The notes beneath the pieces were generated by a model that saw only the letters and a program-made list of their open reading frames with translations, was not told the DNA's origin and made no database searches. From Burkholderiaceae bacterium (lineage in GTDB: Bacteria > Pseudomonadota > Gammaproteobacteria > Burkholderiales > Burkholderiaceae_B), in contig JAMNXR010000007.1 of the NCBI GenBank assembly GCA_023653055.1, positions 62,001 through 126,000 of the forward strand: 64,000 nucleotides of DNA, given 5' to 3'. Below, one piece after another: positions 1 through 10,946 of this stretch (the stretch's first letter is position 1; the number at the start of each line of letters is the position of its first letter). The position numbers and the translations under genes are program-made.

Positions 1-78
1 CTCCCTCCAGGGAGTACACCTCGAAATGGTGCGCGCCCACCCGGGGCGTCTGGTGCGCCAGGCGCAGCAAGACCTTAG
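1..78 (+). CDS. Probable C-terminal tail of the RND membrane-fusion (adaptor) protein, partial
   Basis: Reading frame 1 is open from the window edge to a TAG at 76-78. It gives a short tail rich in Pro, Gly and Ala. A disordered tail of this kind is common at the end of MdtA-type periplasmic adaptor proteins, and the adaptor gene normally lies directly upstream of mdtB. The assignment rests on position and composition only. Frame 2 is also open and ends in a TGA overlapping the mdtB start codon (92-94), so it could be the true reading frame instead. Confidence 0.35.
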   Translation, partial: LPPGSTPRNGARPPGASGAPGAARP

Positions 79-90
79 GTCGTCGCGTCC

Positions 91-3000
91 ATGAACATCT
101 CACGCGCCTTTATTCTGCGACCCGTCGCGACAACGCTCGCAATGATCGCGATGCTGTTGTGTGGCTTGATTGCGTATCGGTGGTTACCTGTTTCTTCGCT
201 CCCAGAGGTTGATTACCCAACGATTCAAACGACAACGTTTTATCCGGGGGCGAGTCCTGAGGTGATGGCGGCATTAGTGACGTCACCTCTTGAGCGCCAA
301 TTTGGTCAAATGCCAGGACTGCGTCAGATGACGTCGAGCAGTACTTCGGGTGCCTCATCGATTACTTTGCAGTTTGCTTTGTCCTTGCCCCTTGATGTGG
401 CTGAACAGCAAGTGCAGGCCGCGATTAATGCCGCCTCTAATTTGTTACCAAAAGACTTACCCGTCCCGCCTATTTACAACAAGGTCAATCCCGCCGATGC
501 TGCGGTCATGACGCTTGCCATTACTTCGCCGACAGTACCTTTGCCGCAAGTGCGTGACTTAGTCGATACCCGCATGGCACAAAAAATATCGCAAGTGAAC
601 GGCGTCGGGTTAGTGACGATTGCGGGTGGGCAACGACCAGCGATGCGGATTCAGGCCAATCCCCAAGCGCTTGCAGCCTATGGTTTGACACTCGCTGATT
701 TAAGATTGGCCGTGGTGTCGGCCAACGTCAATCAGCCCAAGGGCACACTCGATGGACCGGTCCGTTCAACGACAATTGATGCGAATGATCAGCTCAGAAA
801 TCCATCTGATTATCGCGACCTCATTGTGGCCTACCGCAATGAGGCCCCATTGCGATTGGCTGATATCGCCAGTGTCGTGATGGATGCGGAAGACTCGCGG
901 TTAGCGGCCTGGGCAGATCAGCAGCCAGCGATCTTGCTCAATATCCAACGTCAGCCTGGCGCCAATGTTATCGAGGTGGTTGACCGGATACAGAAGATTT
1001 TGCCTCAGTTGCGGGCCGCTTTGCCGGGTAATCTCGACGTGACTGTGATGTCTGACCGTACGCAAACAATCCGCGCCTCGGTCAAGGATGTTCAGGTTGA
1101 AATGCTGATTGCGATTGGCTTGGTCGTGCTGGTGACCTTTGTATTTTTACGCACACTGACGGCTACCTTGATCCCAAGTGTTGTGGTGCCTCTCTCATTG
1201 ATTGGTACGTTTGGCATCATGTACCTGGTGGGGTTCAGTATCAACAACCTCACACTGATGGCGCTCACCATTGCCACTGGTTTTGTCGTCGATGATGCGA
1301 TTGTGATGATTGAAAATATCGCACGTTATCTCGAGCGTGGCGAAAAGCCCTTGCAGGCAGCCTTAAAAGGCGCAGCACAAATTGGTTTTACACTTGTCTC
1401 GCTCACGCTATCGCTGATCGCGGTGTTGATTCCCTTACTTTTTATGACAGAGGTCGTTGGACGGTTGTTCAGAGAGTTTGCAGTTACGCTAGCTGTTGCA
1501 ATTTTTCTCTCACTGATCATTTCATTGACCTTAACACCCATGATGTGCGCGCGTTTGCTGCGCGCGGGGGATGAGCAAAAGTACGGGTGGGTCGCTCGCA
1601 AAACACACCATTGGATTGAGTCTCTAATTGGTCAGTACGCGAGAGGATTGAAGTTTGTATTGCGCCACCAGACCATCACCTTGTTCGTCGCGTTGGGGAC
1701 TTTTGTCTTGACCGCTTTGTTATATCTTGCGATTCCTAAGGGATTTTTCCCTGCGCAGGACACAGGGTTGATTCAGGTGGTCACGCAGGCCCCACAAAAT
1801 TTATCTTTTAGTGCAATGTCAACGCGTCAACAAGAGGCGGTAGCACATATTTTGAAAGATTCGAGTGTGGCCAGTGTGGCCTCGTTTATCGGTATTGATG
1901 GCGTGAATGAAACAGTCAATACGGGTCGAATCCAGATTGCCTTGCGTGCGCAGAATCAGCGTCGTGACGGCGTGACACAGGTAATACAGCGCTTGCAAAC
2001 TGAATTGAACGACGTCGCGGGCTTACAGTTTTATTTTCAGCCAGTGCAGGATCTCACGGTTGAAGATCGTGTCAGCCGGACACAGTATCAACTCACGCTT
2101 GAAAGTGCCGATGCAGCCTTGCTGACGGAGTGGGTGCCTAAGCTGGTGGAACAGTTGCGTGCACAGCCTGAGCTTGCAGGGGTGGTGGACGATTTGCAAG
2201 AGTATGGTCTGAATACGTTCGTAGATATCGATCGTGATGCGGCCTCGCGCTTGGGCGTGTCAGCGGCCTCGATTGATGATGCGCTGTATGACGCTTTTGG
2301 TCAAAGGCAGATCTCGACTATTTTTACGCAGTCCAATCAGTATCGCGTGGTGATTGAAGTGCCGCCGCAGTTTCGTCGTGATCCTTCTGCGCTCAATTCT
2401 GTCTATGTAAAAAGTAATACCGGTAAACCCATTCCTTTGAGCGCTATTGTCAAGGTGACCGAAGGACAGACGCCCCTTGTCATCAATCGACTCGATCAGT
2501 TTCCTTCGGTCACGATCTCGTTTAATTTGACGCCCCGAACCTCTTTATCGAACGCCGTGAATGCCGTGACACGCTCGTCGCGTGATATTGCTTTACCGAT
2601 AGCGATTCAAACACGTTTTCAAGGTGCTGCGCGTGCATTCGAGGCTTCGCTCTCCAGCACCTTGCTGTTGATCTTGGCCGCCATCATCACGATGTATATC
2701 GTGCTGGGTGTGCTGTATGAGAGCTTTATCCATCCTGTGACGATCCTGTCGACTTTGCCTTCGGCTGCGATTGGCGCCTTGCTTGCCTTGTTACTGACAG
2801 GTCGGGATTTGGACATGATTGGTGTCATTGGGATCATCTTGTTAATCGGGATTGTCAAGAAAAACGCGATCATGATGATTGACTTTGCACTAGACGCCGA
2901 ACGCAAGCTCGGCATGACCGCACGCCAAGCCATCGAGCAGGCAGCGCTATTGCGCTTCAGACCTATTCTGATGACGACCCTGGCGGCTTTGTTTGGTGCG

Positions 3001-3183
3001 ATCCCCTTGATGCTTTCAGCGGGTACAGGTTCCGAATTACGCCAGCCACTCGGTCTTGTCATGGTGGGAGGGCTGTTAGTCAGTCAGGTGCTGACCTTAT
3101 TTACGACCCCTGTGATTTATTTATTTTTTGATCGTTTGCGCGCGCATCCTAAGCGCTCGCCGGTCGACAGTGTGACGCCATGA
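91..3183 (+). CDS. mdtB: MdtB-like RND multidrug efflux transporter
   Basis: Inner-membrane proton/drug antiporter of the HAE1 RND family, 1030 aa, the usual full length. The start [16 protein letters not shown] is the classic RND N-terminus leading into TM1. There are two large periplasmic loops, each followed by a bundle of membrane segments. TM4 carries the essential Asp pair (D401-D402, in [13 protein letters not shown]) and TM10 carries the Lys pair (K923-K924, in IVKKNAIMM) of the proton relay. It overlaps the next RND gene by 4 bases (ATGA). The B/C order of two RND pumps in tandem, followed by an outer membrane factor, matches MdtABC-type systems, in which B and C form a heteromeric trimer. 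Substrates cannot be read from sequence; bile salts, novobiocin and similar compounds are known for the family. MuxB is an equivalent name. Confidence 0.9.
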   Translation: MNISRAFILRPVATTLAMIAMLLCGLIAYRWLPVSSLPEVDYPTIQTTTFYPGASPEVMAALVTSPLERQFGQMPGLRQMTSSSTSGASSITLQFALSLPLDVAEQQVQAAINAASNLLPKDLPVPPIYNKVNPADAAVMTLAITSPTVPLPQVRDLVDTRMAQKISQVNGVGLVTIAGGQRPAMRIQANPQALAAYGLTLADLRLAVVSANVNQPKGTLDGPVRSTTIDANDQLRNPSDYRDLIVAYRNEAPLRLADIASVVMDAEDSRLAAWADQQPAILLNIQRQPGANVIEVVDRIQKILPQLRAALPGNLDVTVMSDRTQTIRASVKDVQVEMLIAIGLVVLVTFVFLRTLTATLIPSVVVPLSLIGTFGIMYLVGFSINNLTLMALTIATGFVVDDAIVMIENIARYLERGEKPLQAALKGAAQIGFTLVSLTLSLIAVLIPLLFMTEVVGRLFREFAVTLAVAIFLSLIISLTLTPMMCARLLRAGDEQKYGWVARKTHHWIESLIGQYARGLKFVLRHQTITLFVALGTFVLTALLYLAIPKGFFPAQDTGLIQVVTQAPQNLSFSAMSTRQQEAVAHILKDSSVASVASFIGIDGVNETVNTGRIQIALRAQNQRRDGVTQVIQRLQTELNDVAGLQFYFQPVQDLTVEDRVSRTQYQLTLESADAALLTEWVPKLVEQLRAQPELAGVVDDLQEYGLNTFVDIDRDAASRLGVSAASIDDALYDAFGQRQISTIFTQSNQYRVVIEVPPQFRRDPSALNSVYVKSNTGKPIPLSAIVKVTEGQTPLVINRLDQFPSVTISFNLTPRTSLSNAVNAVTRSSRDIALPIAIQTRFQGAARAFEASLSSTLLLILAAIITMYIVLGVLYESFIHPVTILSTLPSAAIGALLALLLTGRDLDMIGVIGIILLIGIVKKNAIMMIDFALDAERKLGMTARQAIEQAALLRFRPILMTTLAALFGAIPLMLSAGTGSELRQPLGLVMVGGLLVSQVLTLFTTPVIYLFFDRLRAHPKRSPVDSVTP

Positions 3184-6100
3184 ATATTTCCGGCCCTTTC
3201 ATCGTCCGTCCAGTCGCGACGACGTTGATCTGGCTTGGCGTGGTATTGGCCGGATGGCTCGCGCATGGCTTGTTGCCCATCGCGCCACTACCGCAAATTG
3301 AATTGCCGGTTATTTCGGTACGTGCCAGTATGCCAGGTGCGAGTCCGGAGGTGATGGCAGCAACTGTGGCGACGCCTCTTGAGCGATCACTGGGGACAAT
3401 TGCCGGTGTGACGGAGATGACCTCGCGCAGCACAACAGGCCAGACACGTATCACTTTGCAGTTTGATTTGAGTCGCGATATTAATCGTGCCGCCACGGAC
3501 GTGCAGGGCGCGATCAATGCTGCGCGTGCAATGATGCCCAGTGGCTTGCAAGGCAATCCTTCCTATCGCAAGGCCAACCCTTCCGCAGCACCCATCATGA
3601 CGCTTGCGCTGACCTCGGCGACGTTATCACAGGGGCAACTCTATGACATTGCGTCTACGACCGTTCAACAAAAGCTTTCACAGGTACAAGGGGTGGGGGA
3701 GGTCCAGATCGGGGGCAGTTCATTACCCGCGGTGCGTGTTGAGCTTAATCCTGATGCCTTGACGCAATACGGTGTTTCACTTGATGCAGTGCGTACAGCC
3801 ATTGCTGCCGCTAACTCCACCAAACCGAAAGGCTTGTTGGAAAATGATGTGAATCGCTGGCTCATTACCGCGAATGACCAACTCTGGAAAGCCGAAGACT
3901 ACCGGCCGCTAATCGTGGCATGGCGTAACGATGCGCCGGTTCGTCTGTCAGATGTGGCTAAAGTCGAAGACTCTGTCGAAGACACTAACAACATTGGTTA
4001 CTTTAATAACCAACAAGCGATTTTGGTGTTGGTACGCAGTGAAGCGAAAGCCAATATCATTCGTACGGTCGATGAAATACGCGCCGATTTACCGATCTTG
4101 AGGGCGATGCTCCCCGCAGACGTCAATTTAAGCGTGGCGCAGGATCGCACACCCAGCATTCGTGCTTCGGTCAAAGAGGCGGAGCATACCCTGATCATCG
4201 CAATTGGTTTAGTGATGCTGGTTGTCCTACTGTTTTTACGCAATTGGCGTGCGGCACTTATTCCAACGGTTGCGGTGCCCGTTTCCTTGATTGGAACGTT
4301 TGGTGTGATGTACTTGCTAGGCTATTCACTCAATACGATGTCGCTGATGGCATTAATTGTGGCGACGGGTTTTGTGGTGGATGATGCGATCGTGGTGATG
4401 GAAAACATTATGCGGCACCTTGAACGAGGTGAATCGGTCAAGCGCGCGACCCTGCGAGGCACCCGTGAGGTGGGTTTTACGGTGCTGTCCATGAGTATTT
4501 CCCTGATCGCCGTGTTTATCCCTATTTTATTGATGGGTGGGTTACCTGGACGGTTATTTCGTGAGTTTGCAGTGACGCTATCTGTAGCAATCCTCATTTC
4601 AATGTTTGTGTCGCTCACCTTAACCCCCATGATGGCGGCATATTTACTCAAAAAGTCTCCTTCTGAAGCAAAAGAAAAGTTCCGTCGCGGCTTATTTGAA
4701 CGCATCGTTGGTCACAGTATGGAAGCGATGGTCAATGCGTATGCACGCTCTCTAAATTGGGCACTGGCGCACGGCCGCCTGATGATGTTGCTGTTGGCAG
4801 CGACAGTAGGCTTTAATTTTTATCTCTATGGTGTGGTGCCAAAAGGTTTTTTCCCACAACAAGATACGGGGATGATGCTCGGATTTTTTTCAACGGATGA
4901 CGGTACTTCGTTTGAGTCGATGAAGCCTAAGCTTGATCAGTTTCGACAAGTGTTGATGAAAGATCCCGCGATTAATACCGTGACAGCCTATGCCAGCGGT
5001 CGAGGCGGGAGCAACTCAAGCTTTCTGGCGGTACAGCTCAAGCCATTGAGTGAGCGCAAGATTCCTGTTCAACAAGTCATTTCGCGGTTGCGTCCGCAGC
5101 TGGCCAGCATCCCTGGCGCGCGACTATTTTTGATTCCTCAACAGGACATCAGAGTTGGGGGCAGGCAGTCGAGCTCTCAATTCCAATACACCTTGATGGC
5201 GAATGAATTGGCGGATTTGAAAGAATGGTTACCTAAAGTTCAGCAGGCTATCGCCGCGCTACCCGAACTGGTGGACGTCGATACGGATGTTGAAGATCGA
5301 GGCAGGCAGATATCGATTGAGATTGATCGTGATGCCGCGCAACGTCTTGGCGTATCGATGGAAAGTATTTCGGCGGTGTTAAATAACTCCTTTAGTCAGC
5401 GGCAAATTTCTGTGATGTACGGAGCCAGAAATCAGTACCGTGTTGTCATGGGGGTTGCGCCTCGTCATGCGCAAGGGTTGGAGTCTCTGAGCGACGTTTA
5501 TGTGTTGAGTAAAGCGGGTCAGCGTGTGCCGCTTTCTGCATTTGCGAAATTTGAAACGACGAATGCGCCCTTGAGTGTGCGCCACCAGGGGTTACTCGCG
5601 GCCGATACGATTTCCTTTGACTTGGCACCCGGGGTATCTCTTGGGCAAGCGAATGCTGCGATTGAGCAGGCCGTGGCAACGATCAGCTTACCCAGTGACC
5701 GAATTCAAGCAGGTTTTCAAGGAACGGCTGCAGCACTGCAGAGCGCGCTGTCGAATCAGCCTTGGCTAATTTTGGCTGCCTTGATTACGATGTATCTTGT
5801 ATTGGGGATGTTATACGAAAGTACGATTCATCCTCTGACCATTTTGTCGACACTGCCTTCTGCTGGTGTGGGCGCATTGCTGGCGTTACTGTTGCTCAAG
5901 ACGGAGTTTAGTTTGATCGCCTTGATTGGCGTATTTTTGTTGATTGGTATTGTCAAGAAAAATGCCATCATGATGGTAGATTTTGCTCTGGATGCGCAAC
6001 GCCGCTTGGGGATGTCTCCGCGTGATGCCATTCATCAGGCGTGTTTAACGCGCTTCAGACCTATTTTGATGACAACCTGTGCCGCTATTTTTGGTGCGAT

Positions 6101-6260
6101 GCCGCTGGTGTTTGCGACGGGGGCGGGCGTGGAGATGCGCCAGCCTTTAGGGATTACGATTCTTGGTGGTTTGTTAGTTAGCCAGCTCTTGACGCTCTAC
6201 ACTACGCCTGTGGTGTATTTATATCTGGATCGTTTCCGTTTGTGGTGTGCAAAGCGATGA
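3180..6260 (+). CDS. mdtC: MdtC-like RND multidrug efflux transporter
   Basis: Second RND pump subunit, 1026 aa, overlapping mdtB by 4 bases. It shares the N-terminal pattern of its neighbour ([16 protein letters not shown]) and clearly arose by duplication. The TM4 Asp pair is again at residues 401-402 ([14 protein letters not shown]), and the TM10 IVKKNAIMM motif is present, so both subunits look catalytically complete. In characterised MdtBC pumps the two subunits have unequal roles in proton translocation and drug binding. Coordinated translation is suggested by ATGA overlaps at both ends. Confidence 0.9.
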   Translation: MNISGPFIVRPVATTLIWLGVVLAGWLAHGLLPIAPLPQIELPVISVRASMPGASPEVMAATVATPLERSLGTIAGVTEMTSRSTTGQTRITLQFDLSRDINRAATDVQGAINAARAMMPSGLQGNPSYRKANPSAAPIMTLALTSATLSQGQLYDIASTTVQQKLSQVQGVGEVQIGGSSLPAVRVELNPDALTQYGVSLDAVRTAIAAANSTKPKGLLENDVNRWLITANDQLWKAEDYRPLIVAWRNDAPVRLSDVAKVEDSVEDTNNIGYFNNQQAILVLVRSEAKANIIRTVDEIRADLPILRAMLPADVNLSVAQDRTPSIRASVKEAEHTLIIAIGLVMLVVLLFLRNWRAALIPTVAVPVSLIGTFGVMYLLGYSLNTMSLMALIVATGFVVDDAIVVMENIMRHLERGESVKRATLRGTREVGFTVLSMSISLIAVFIPILLMGGLPGRLFREFAVTLSVAILISMFVSLTLTPMMAAYLLKKSPSEAKEKFRRGLFERIVGHSMEAMVNAYARSLNWALAHGRLMMLLLAATVGFNFYLYGVVPKGFFPQQDTGMMLGFFSTDDGTSFESMKPKLDQFRQVLMKDPAINTVTAYASGRGGSNSSFLAVQLKPLSERKIPVQQVISRLRPQLASIPGARLFLIPQQDIRVGGRQSSSQFQYTLMANELADLKEWLPKVQQAIAALPELVDVDTDVEDRGRQISIEIDRDAAQRLGVSMESISAVLNNSFSQRQISVMYGARNQYRVVMGVAPRHAQGLESLSDVYVLSKAGQRVPLSAFAKFETTNAPLSVRHQGLLAADTISFDLAPGVSLGQANAAIEQAVATISLPSDRIQAGFQGTAAALQSALSNQPWLILAALITMYLVLGMLYESTIHPLTILSTLPSAGVGALLALLLLKTEFSLIALIGVFLLIGIVKKNAIMMVDFALDAQRRLGMSPRDAIHQACLTRFRPILMTTCAAIFGAMPLVFATGAGVEMRQPLGITILGGLLVSQLLTLYTTPVVYLYLDRFRLWCAKR

Positions 6261-7756
6261 TGCTTGATCAGTTTAAAAAAATGAGCGGTACCGTGAGGCG
6301 GCTACGTACTCTCTCGGGTGCGCTCGTTTGTTGCGTCATGCTCGTTGGCTGTATGGTCGGTCCCGACTACGTGCGCCCCGTCATTGATGTGGGGACGCAG
6401 TTTAAGGAAACGCCAGGTTGGAAAGTGGCGCGTCCTGCCGCCAATGATCCACGCGGTCCTTGGTGGACGATGTATAACGATCCGGTGCTTAGTTCGCTGA
6501 TCGAGGTACTCAATCTTTCAAACCAAAACATTGCACAAGCTGAGGCACGATTCAGGCAAGCGGTTGCTGTGACGCAGGGCGCGCGCGCGCCGCTGCTACC
6601 CTCTGTCTCTGCCACGGCAAACACAACACGTAGCGGTGGCGGCGTGTCCGCTTCGAGCAGTGCTCCCGTCACCGGTTACGGCCTGAATGCGCAGGCAAGT
6701 TGGCAGTTAGATATCTGGGGGAGTGTTCGACGTAACATCGAATCCACCGATGCGACTGAGTTGGCCTTGGCAGCGGATGTCGCAGGTGCCAGGCTGACCG
6801 CTCAGACTGCGTTGACGCTTGCGTATTTGCAGGTGCGCGTGCTCGATGAGCAGCGGCGCTTGTTGGTGGCGACGGTCGGTGCCTATGAGCGTGCGCTCAA
6901 GCTGACACAGAATCGTTACAACGCCGGCATTTCTGGTCAGGGCGATGTCGCGGTGGCAAGTACGCAGCTTTCCAGTACGCGTGCGCAACTGATTGATCTG
7001 GAGCAGCAACGTGCGGTGTTTGAAAATGCGGCAGCGGTCTTAACGGGACAGCCGCCTTCGACGTTTGAGATTGCGCCTGCGCAAGTGCCACTTGTGCCTC
7101 CTGCCGTACCGGTTGGGTTGCCCTCTGAGCTCTTGGAGCGCAGACCCGACATCGCCGCAGCGGAACGGCGCACTGCTTCTGCAAATGCGCTGATTGGCGT
7201 GGCCACAGCCGCTTGGTTTCCAAATTTAACGCTGAACGCAAGTGCGGGCTATCGGAGCAACGACTTTACCCAGTGGTTCAGTGCGCCCGGACAAATCTGG
7301 GCATTGGGTCCGCAATTAGCGGCATTGATTTTTGATGGTGGTGCGCGACAGGCCCAGATTAATCAGGCACGTGCTCAGTTCGATGTGCAAGCGGCCGCCT
7401 ATCGTCAGACTGTATTGACTGCCTTGCAAGAGGTAGAAAATGCGATGGTGCAGATGCGCGTGTTTGAACAAGAAGAGATTGTGCAAAAGCAGGCCGTGTT
7501 GTCCGCACAGCAGTCCTTGCGATTGGCACGCAATCAGTATGATCAGGGCTTGATTGATTATTTGAGTGTTGCTGTGCTTGAAACAACGGCACTCAACAAT
7601 GAGCGTACCTACATCACGCTGGTCGGCAGTCGTTTTGCTGCGAGTGTACGGCTGGTGGCGGCGCTGGGGGGTGGATGGTCGGCAGAAGATCTCAAGAGTC
7701 TCGACGACTCAGGCAATCCAACCGCGAATCCCAGCAAAGCCGTGCCCACCAACTGA
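6257..7756 (+). CDS. NodT-family outer membrane efflux lipoprotein
   Basis: Outer membrane channel partner of the RND pump, 499 aa from the ATG at 6257, which forms an ATGA overlap with mdtC. A GTG 15 bases upstream (6242) is a less likely start. The N-terminus has basic residues, a hydrophobic stretch and a lipobox ending in Cys32 (LVGC), followed by the GPDYVRP segment typical of NodT/OprM-type factors. Two internal repeats of long helices are evident, as is the RPDIAAAERR motif of the family. Its last 48 bases overlap the 3' end of the convergent Nudix-ThiE gene. Known OprM-type proteins form TolC-like trimers. Confidence 0.88.
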   Translation: MMLDQFKKMSGTVRRLRTLSGALVCCVMLVGCMVGPDYVRPVIDVGTQFKETPGWKVARPAANDPRGPWWTMYNDPVLSSLIEVLNLSNQNIAQAEARFRQAVAVTQGARAPLLPSVSATANTTRSGGGVSASSSAPVTGYGLNAQASWQLDIWGSVRRNIESTDATELALAADVAGARLTAQTALTLAYLQVRVLDEQRRLLVATVGAYERALKLTQNRYNAGISGQGDVAVASTQLSSTRAQLIDLEQQRAVFENAAAVLTGQPPSTFEIAPAQVPLVPPAVPVGLPSELLERRPDIAAAERRTASANALIGVATAAWFPNLTLNASAGYRSNDFTQWFSAPGQIWALGPQLAALIFDGGARQAQINQARAQFDVQAAAYRQTVLTALQEVENAMVQMRVFEQEEIVQKQAVLSAQQSLRLARNQYDQGLIDYLSVAVLETTALNNERTYITLVGSRFAASVRLVAALGGGWSAEDLKSLDDSGNPTANPSKAVPTN

Positions 7757-8674
7757 TTGGGCCTGCGCAAGTGTGGAGGCGGACTGACCGCCTAGTGCAA
7801 ACACGGGCAACCCCGCTTGTGCATTGAGTTGCGCGAACATTTCCCAGCCAATGCCAGGGTGTCCAGGATGTGAGGCAGTGGGCAGAACGGGTCCGAGCAC
7901 TGCAAAATCAGCCTCGAGTACCCGTGCGTGTTCGAGTTCGGCGAGATTGTGCGTGGAGACACCTACCCGCTTCTCTTTGGCTAATATCGGCCGACTTGTG
8001 AGGCCTGCGGCGTCATGGGTGCGTAAATGTACGCCATCGGCTTCGTGCCACCACGCTTCAGGATGAACACTGTTGACCAATACTTTTGCGCCATACGCGT
8101 GACAACGTGTGAGCACGGTCTTGAGGGCTTGATGCAGGTCTGCTTGAGCGGGACCACCCGACCAGCCGGGTTCACGCCACTGAAACAGTTTGATGCCTGC
8201 TTCAAGACCCTGGTCGAGTCTCTTTAAAAATTGAGGCAGCTGTTCGGGCGAGCCGGCAGAGGAGAGGGCATAGGTGGTCGGTAACTGTAACCAGCGCAAG
8301 GGCGGGTATGTTGCGGGTAGGAGCTGAGGAACGTCTTGGGCGGAGTCAATGGGTACCCAGCGCAGCAGTTGTCCCTCAAGACTCTGCGGCTCTCCTGTCC
8401 AGCCTGTCACACGGCAAAAGGCGAGGCGAACAGTGGTGGTGGGGTAGGTGTGTACGTAGGTCACCCAAGGCGTAGCCTGGGTGACCGTGATGCCGATTTC
8501 TTCTTGAAGTTCGCGTGTGAGCGCTTGCATGACGGACTCGCCTGGTTCGAGCTTGCCACCGGGGAGCTCCCACCAGCCTGGCCAGGGTTTGTCGGCCGGC
8601 CGGTTACCTAACAATACTGTGCCATCGGGTCGCAGTAGGACGCCCACCGCGACATCAATGATTTTGTCAGGCAT
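7709..8674 (-). CDS. Nudix hydrolase fused to a thiamine-phosphate-synthase-like domain
   Basis: Two-domain protein of 321 aa. Residues 1-130 form a MutT-type Nudix domain with a complete Nudix box at about 40-62 (G-x5-E-x7-REL-x-EE-x-G). Residues about 140-321 resemble ThiE/TenI TIM barrels (GIKLFQWREPG, GVHLRTHD, FALGGQ). Fused proteins of this layout are common in Burkholderiales beside argJ and are usually annotated as 8-oxo-dGTP diphosphatase. The role of the ThiE-like half is not established. I chose the ATG at 8674 (MPDKIIDVAVG); the frame stays open another 40 codons upstream, but that part lies inside the ATPase gene. It overlaps the ATPase stop by 8 bases, implying coupled translation. 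A stand-alone thiE lies at 16.9 kb, so this domain is probably not the main ThiE. Confidence 0.85.
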   Translation of the reverse strand: MPDKIIDVAVGVLLRPDGTVLLGNRPADKPWPGWWELPGGKLEPGESVMQALTRELQEEIGITVTQATPWVTYVHTYPTTTVRLAFCRVTGWTGEPQSLEGQLLRWVPIDSAQDVPQLLPATYPPLRWLQLPTTYALSSAGSPEQLPQFLKRLDQGLEAGIKLFQWREPGWSGGPAQADLHQALKTVLTRCHAYGAKVLVNSVHPEAWWHEADGVHLRTHDAAGLTSRPILAKEKRVGVSTHNLAELEHARVLEADFAVLGPVLPTASHPGHPGIGWEMFAQLNAQAGLPVFALGGQSASTLAQAQSVGGHGFAGIRGWIA

Positions 8675-9554
8675 TGCGGGCGGCCCAGTCGCGTGCGAAC
8701 TGCCAGGCGACACGGCCTGAGCGAGAGCCGCGTGAGAGCGCCCACTGTAAGGCTTCCGTGCGCGACTCCAGGATGCTCGTCTCCGAGCAGCCAAGCGTGC
8801 GTAACCAGTGATAAACGATATCTAGGTAATCATCCTGACGGAAAGGATAAAAGGATAGCCACAAGCCAAAACGCTCTGAAAGGGAGATCTTTTCTTCGAC
8901 GGTTTCGCCTGGATGCACCTCGCCGTCCGCGCCGTGTTTGGCTTGGAGGTTTTCGCTCATGTATTCGGGCATTAAGTGACGACGGTTGGAGGTCGCGTAA
9001 ATCAATACGTTATTGCCAGACGACGCGGCTGACCCGTCCAAGACTGACTTGAGTGCCTTGTAGCCGGACTCGCCTTCTTCAAAAGAAAGGTCGTCACAAA
9101 AAACGATAAATTTCTCTGGGCGCTTGGCGACCATATCGACAATATCCGCAAGGTCACCCAAGTCGGACTTGTCGACTTCGATGAGTCGCAGACCACGCTC
9201 AGCGTAGGCGGCCAGCATCGCTTTGACGAGTGAGCTCTTGCCGGTGCCGCGTGCACCGGTCATCAGCACGTTGTTGGCCGGCTTGCCCTGAATAAAATGG
9301 TGCGTGTTGCGATCGATGATGTCTTTTTGACGTTCGATATGCTGCAGGTCTTCGGTGTGAATGAGTGAGACGTTGGCAATCGCATCGAGCCAACCATGCG
9401 AGGTGCCACGTTTACGCCAGCGAAAGGCGTGAGCGTCCCAGTTAGTGGCGGGTGGGGCAGGCGGAAGCCAGGCTTCGAGCTGTGCAAGCACGCGTGTGGC
9501 ACGCGCCAGGAGTTCGGCCATATCCTGGCTGTTGGGAGGTGTGGTGGTTGTCAT
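8667..9554 (-). CDS. DUF815-family AAA-type ATPase
   Basis: ATP-binding protein of 295 aa. The Walker A motif is GARGTGKSS at residues 100-108, and a Walker B-like FIVFCDDLSFE follows about 50 residues later. It matches the DUF815 family (predicted AAA+ ATPase), which in Burkholderiales sits between argJ and the Nudix-ThiE gene. Cellular role is unknown. The start codon overlaps the argJ stop (TAATG) by one base, and its stop lies inside the start region of the Nudix gene, so the three genes form a tight operon. Confidence 0.82.
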   Translation of the reverse strand: MTTTTPPNSQDMAELLARATRVLAQLEAWLPPAPPATNWDAHAFRWRKRGTSHGWLDAIANVSLIHTEDLQHIERQKDIIDRNTHHFIQGKPANNVLMTGARGTGKSSLVKAMLAAYAERGLRLIEVDKSDLGDLADIVDMVAKRPEKFIVFCDDLSFEEGESGYKALKSVLDGSAASSGNNVLIYATSNRRHLMPEYMSENLQAKHGADGEVHPGETVEEKISLSERFGLWLSFYPFRQDDYLDIVYHWLRTLGCSETSILESRTEALQWALSRGSRSGRVAWQFARDWAARNA

Positions 9555-10780
9555 TAGGATCTGTAATCTGCGTTGATGCTGACGTATTCGTGCGAAAAGT
9601 CGCAGGTGTAAACGGTGTCGGACACTTGACCACGACCCAGCGCGATGCGCACGAGGATTTCGGGTTCTTTCATGATGCGTTGGCCGTCGGCTTCTTGATA
9701 ATCAGGGTTGCGACCGCCTTTGGTTGCGACCAGGACATCGCCTAACCAGAGTTTGACACCACTGACGTCCAGATCGGTGATGCCGGCGTAGCCAATCGCG
9801 GCCAGAATACGTCCGAGGTTTGGATCGCTAGCAAAAAAGGCAGTTTTGACTAATGGCGAGTGCGCAACGGCATAGGCGACGAGCAACGCCTCTTCGGTAG
9901 TCTTGGCTTCTTGGACCTGGATGGTCATGAACTTGGTGGCGCCCTCGCCATCGCGCACAATCTTTTGAGCCAAGTCGGTTGCAGCTGCAGCCAATGAGGC
10001 TTTTAGTGCAGCGTATTGAGGATGCGCTGTACTGTCGATTATCAACCCGCTTTTACCTGTCGCAATCACAATAAAGGAGTCGTTCGTCGAGGTGTCACCA
10101 TCAATCGTGATGCGGTTGAAGGACACATCGGCGAGTTCTTTGGCCAGCTGGTTGAGCAAGGGCTGTGCAATGCCCGCATCCGTGGCCAGGTAGCTCAGCA
10201 TGGTCGCCATGTTGGGACGAATCATGCCGGCGCCTTTGCTAATGCCGGTGATCGTGATGGGATGGCCACCCAAGTTGACACGTTGCGAGTGAATTTTGGG
10301 CTGGGTGTCGGTCGTCATGATGCCGTGCGCGGCAGATACCCAGTTGTTTTCGCTGAGATTTTTAAGTGCGCCGGGTAGACCTGCCTTGATGCGATCAACT
10401 GGTAGGGGCTCAAGAATGACACCCGTGGAAAACGGCAAGATTTGCGTACTGTCGAGTTGCATGAGGGCCGCGAGTGCCTGACAGGTCTCGTGGGCGGCTT
10501 GCATACCAGGCTCGCCGGTACCCGCATTGGCGTTTCCAGTGTTGATGACGAGGGCGCGAATCGGGCCTGCGCCGGCCAAATGCGCCTGGCAGACCAGAAC
10601 GGGGGCTGCACAAAAACGGTTGCGGGTAAACACGCCGGCAACCGTTGAGCCGGGGCTCAGGCGAAAGACCGTCAAATCGCGACGATTTGCCTTGCGGATA
10701 CCCGCTTCGGTGACGCCGATTTCGACGCCGGCAACTGGGAAGACTGCATCGTCGGAGGGGATGTGCAAATTAACGGCCAT
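9554..10780 (-). CDS. argJ: Bifunctional ornithine acetyltransferase / N-acetylglutamate synthase ArgJ
   Basis: Arginine biosynthesis enzyme of 408 aa. It recycles the acetyl group from N-acetylornithine to glutamate and can also make N-acetylglutamate from acetyl-CoA. The precursor cleaves itself before a Thr nucleophile, here A192/T193 in the conserved [13 protein letters not shown] block. The start at 10780 ([18 protein letters not shown]) gives the family length; the frame is open further upstream, but that part has no homology I recognise and runs into the livK promoter region. First gene of argJ-ATPase-Nudix. The 166-bp divergent gap to the Liv gene must hold both promoters; I see no clear operator in it. 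argC is also in this window, at 50 kb. Confidence 0.93.
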   Translation of the reverse strand: MAVNLHIPSDDAVFPVAGVEIGVTEAGIRKANRRDLTVFRLSPGSTVAGVFTRNRFCAAPVLVCQAHLAGAGPIRALVINTGNANAGTGEPGMQAAHETCQALAALMQLDSTQILPFSTGVILEPLPVDRIKAGLPGALKNLSENNWVSAAHGIMTTDTQPKIHSQRVNLGGHPITITGISKGAGMIRPNMATMLSYLATDAGIAQPLLNQLAKELADVSFNRITIDGDTSTNDSFIVIATGKSGLIIDSTAHPQYAALKASLAAAATDLAQKIVRDGEGATKFMTIQVQEAKTTEEALLVAYAVAHSPLVKTAFFASDPNLGRILAAIGYAGITDLDVSGVKLWLGDVLVATKGGRNPDYQEADGQRIMKEPEILVRIALGRGQVSDTVYTCDFSHEYVSINADYRS

Positions 10781-10946
10781 GTTTGGTCTGCGATTAAAAG
10801 AGTTGAGCAATTCATTATTATCACCTGTTTTGGTCCGGTTTGAGGTGGGCGATATGGCGTCAGAACGGGGCTCACCTGCTACTATTTGCGCTGAAGTAGC
10901 CCCCCTTTTGCCCTGCGTTAGGCGATCGATCGCTCTGGAGACTTTT

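Noticed and set aside
10527-10946. Possible N-terminal extension of the Liv binding protein
   Set aside because: It is antisense to argJ, and the signal peptide and ribosome site fix the start at 10947.
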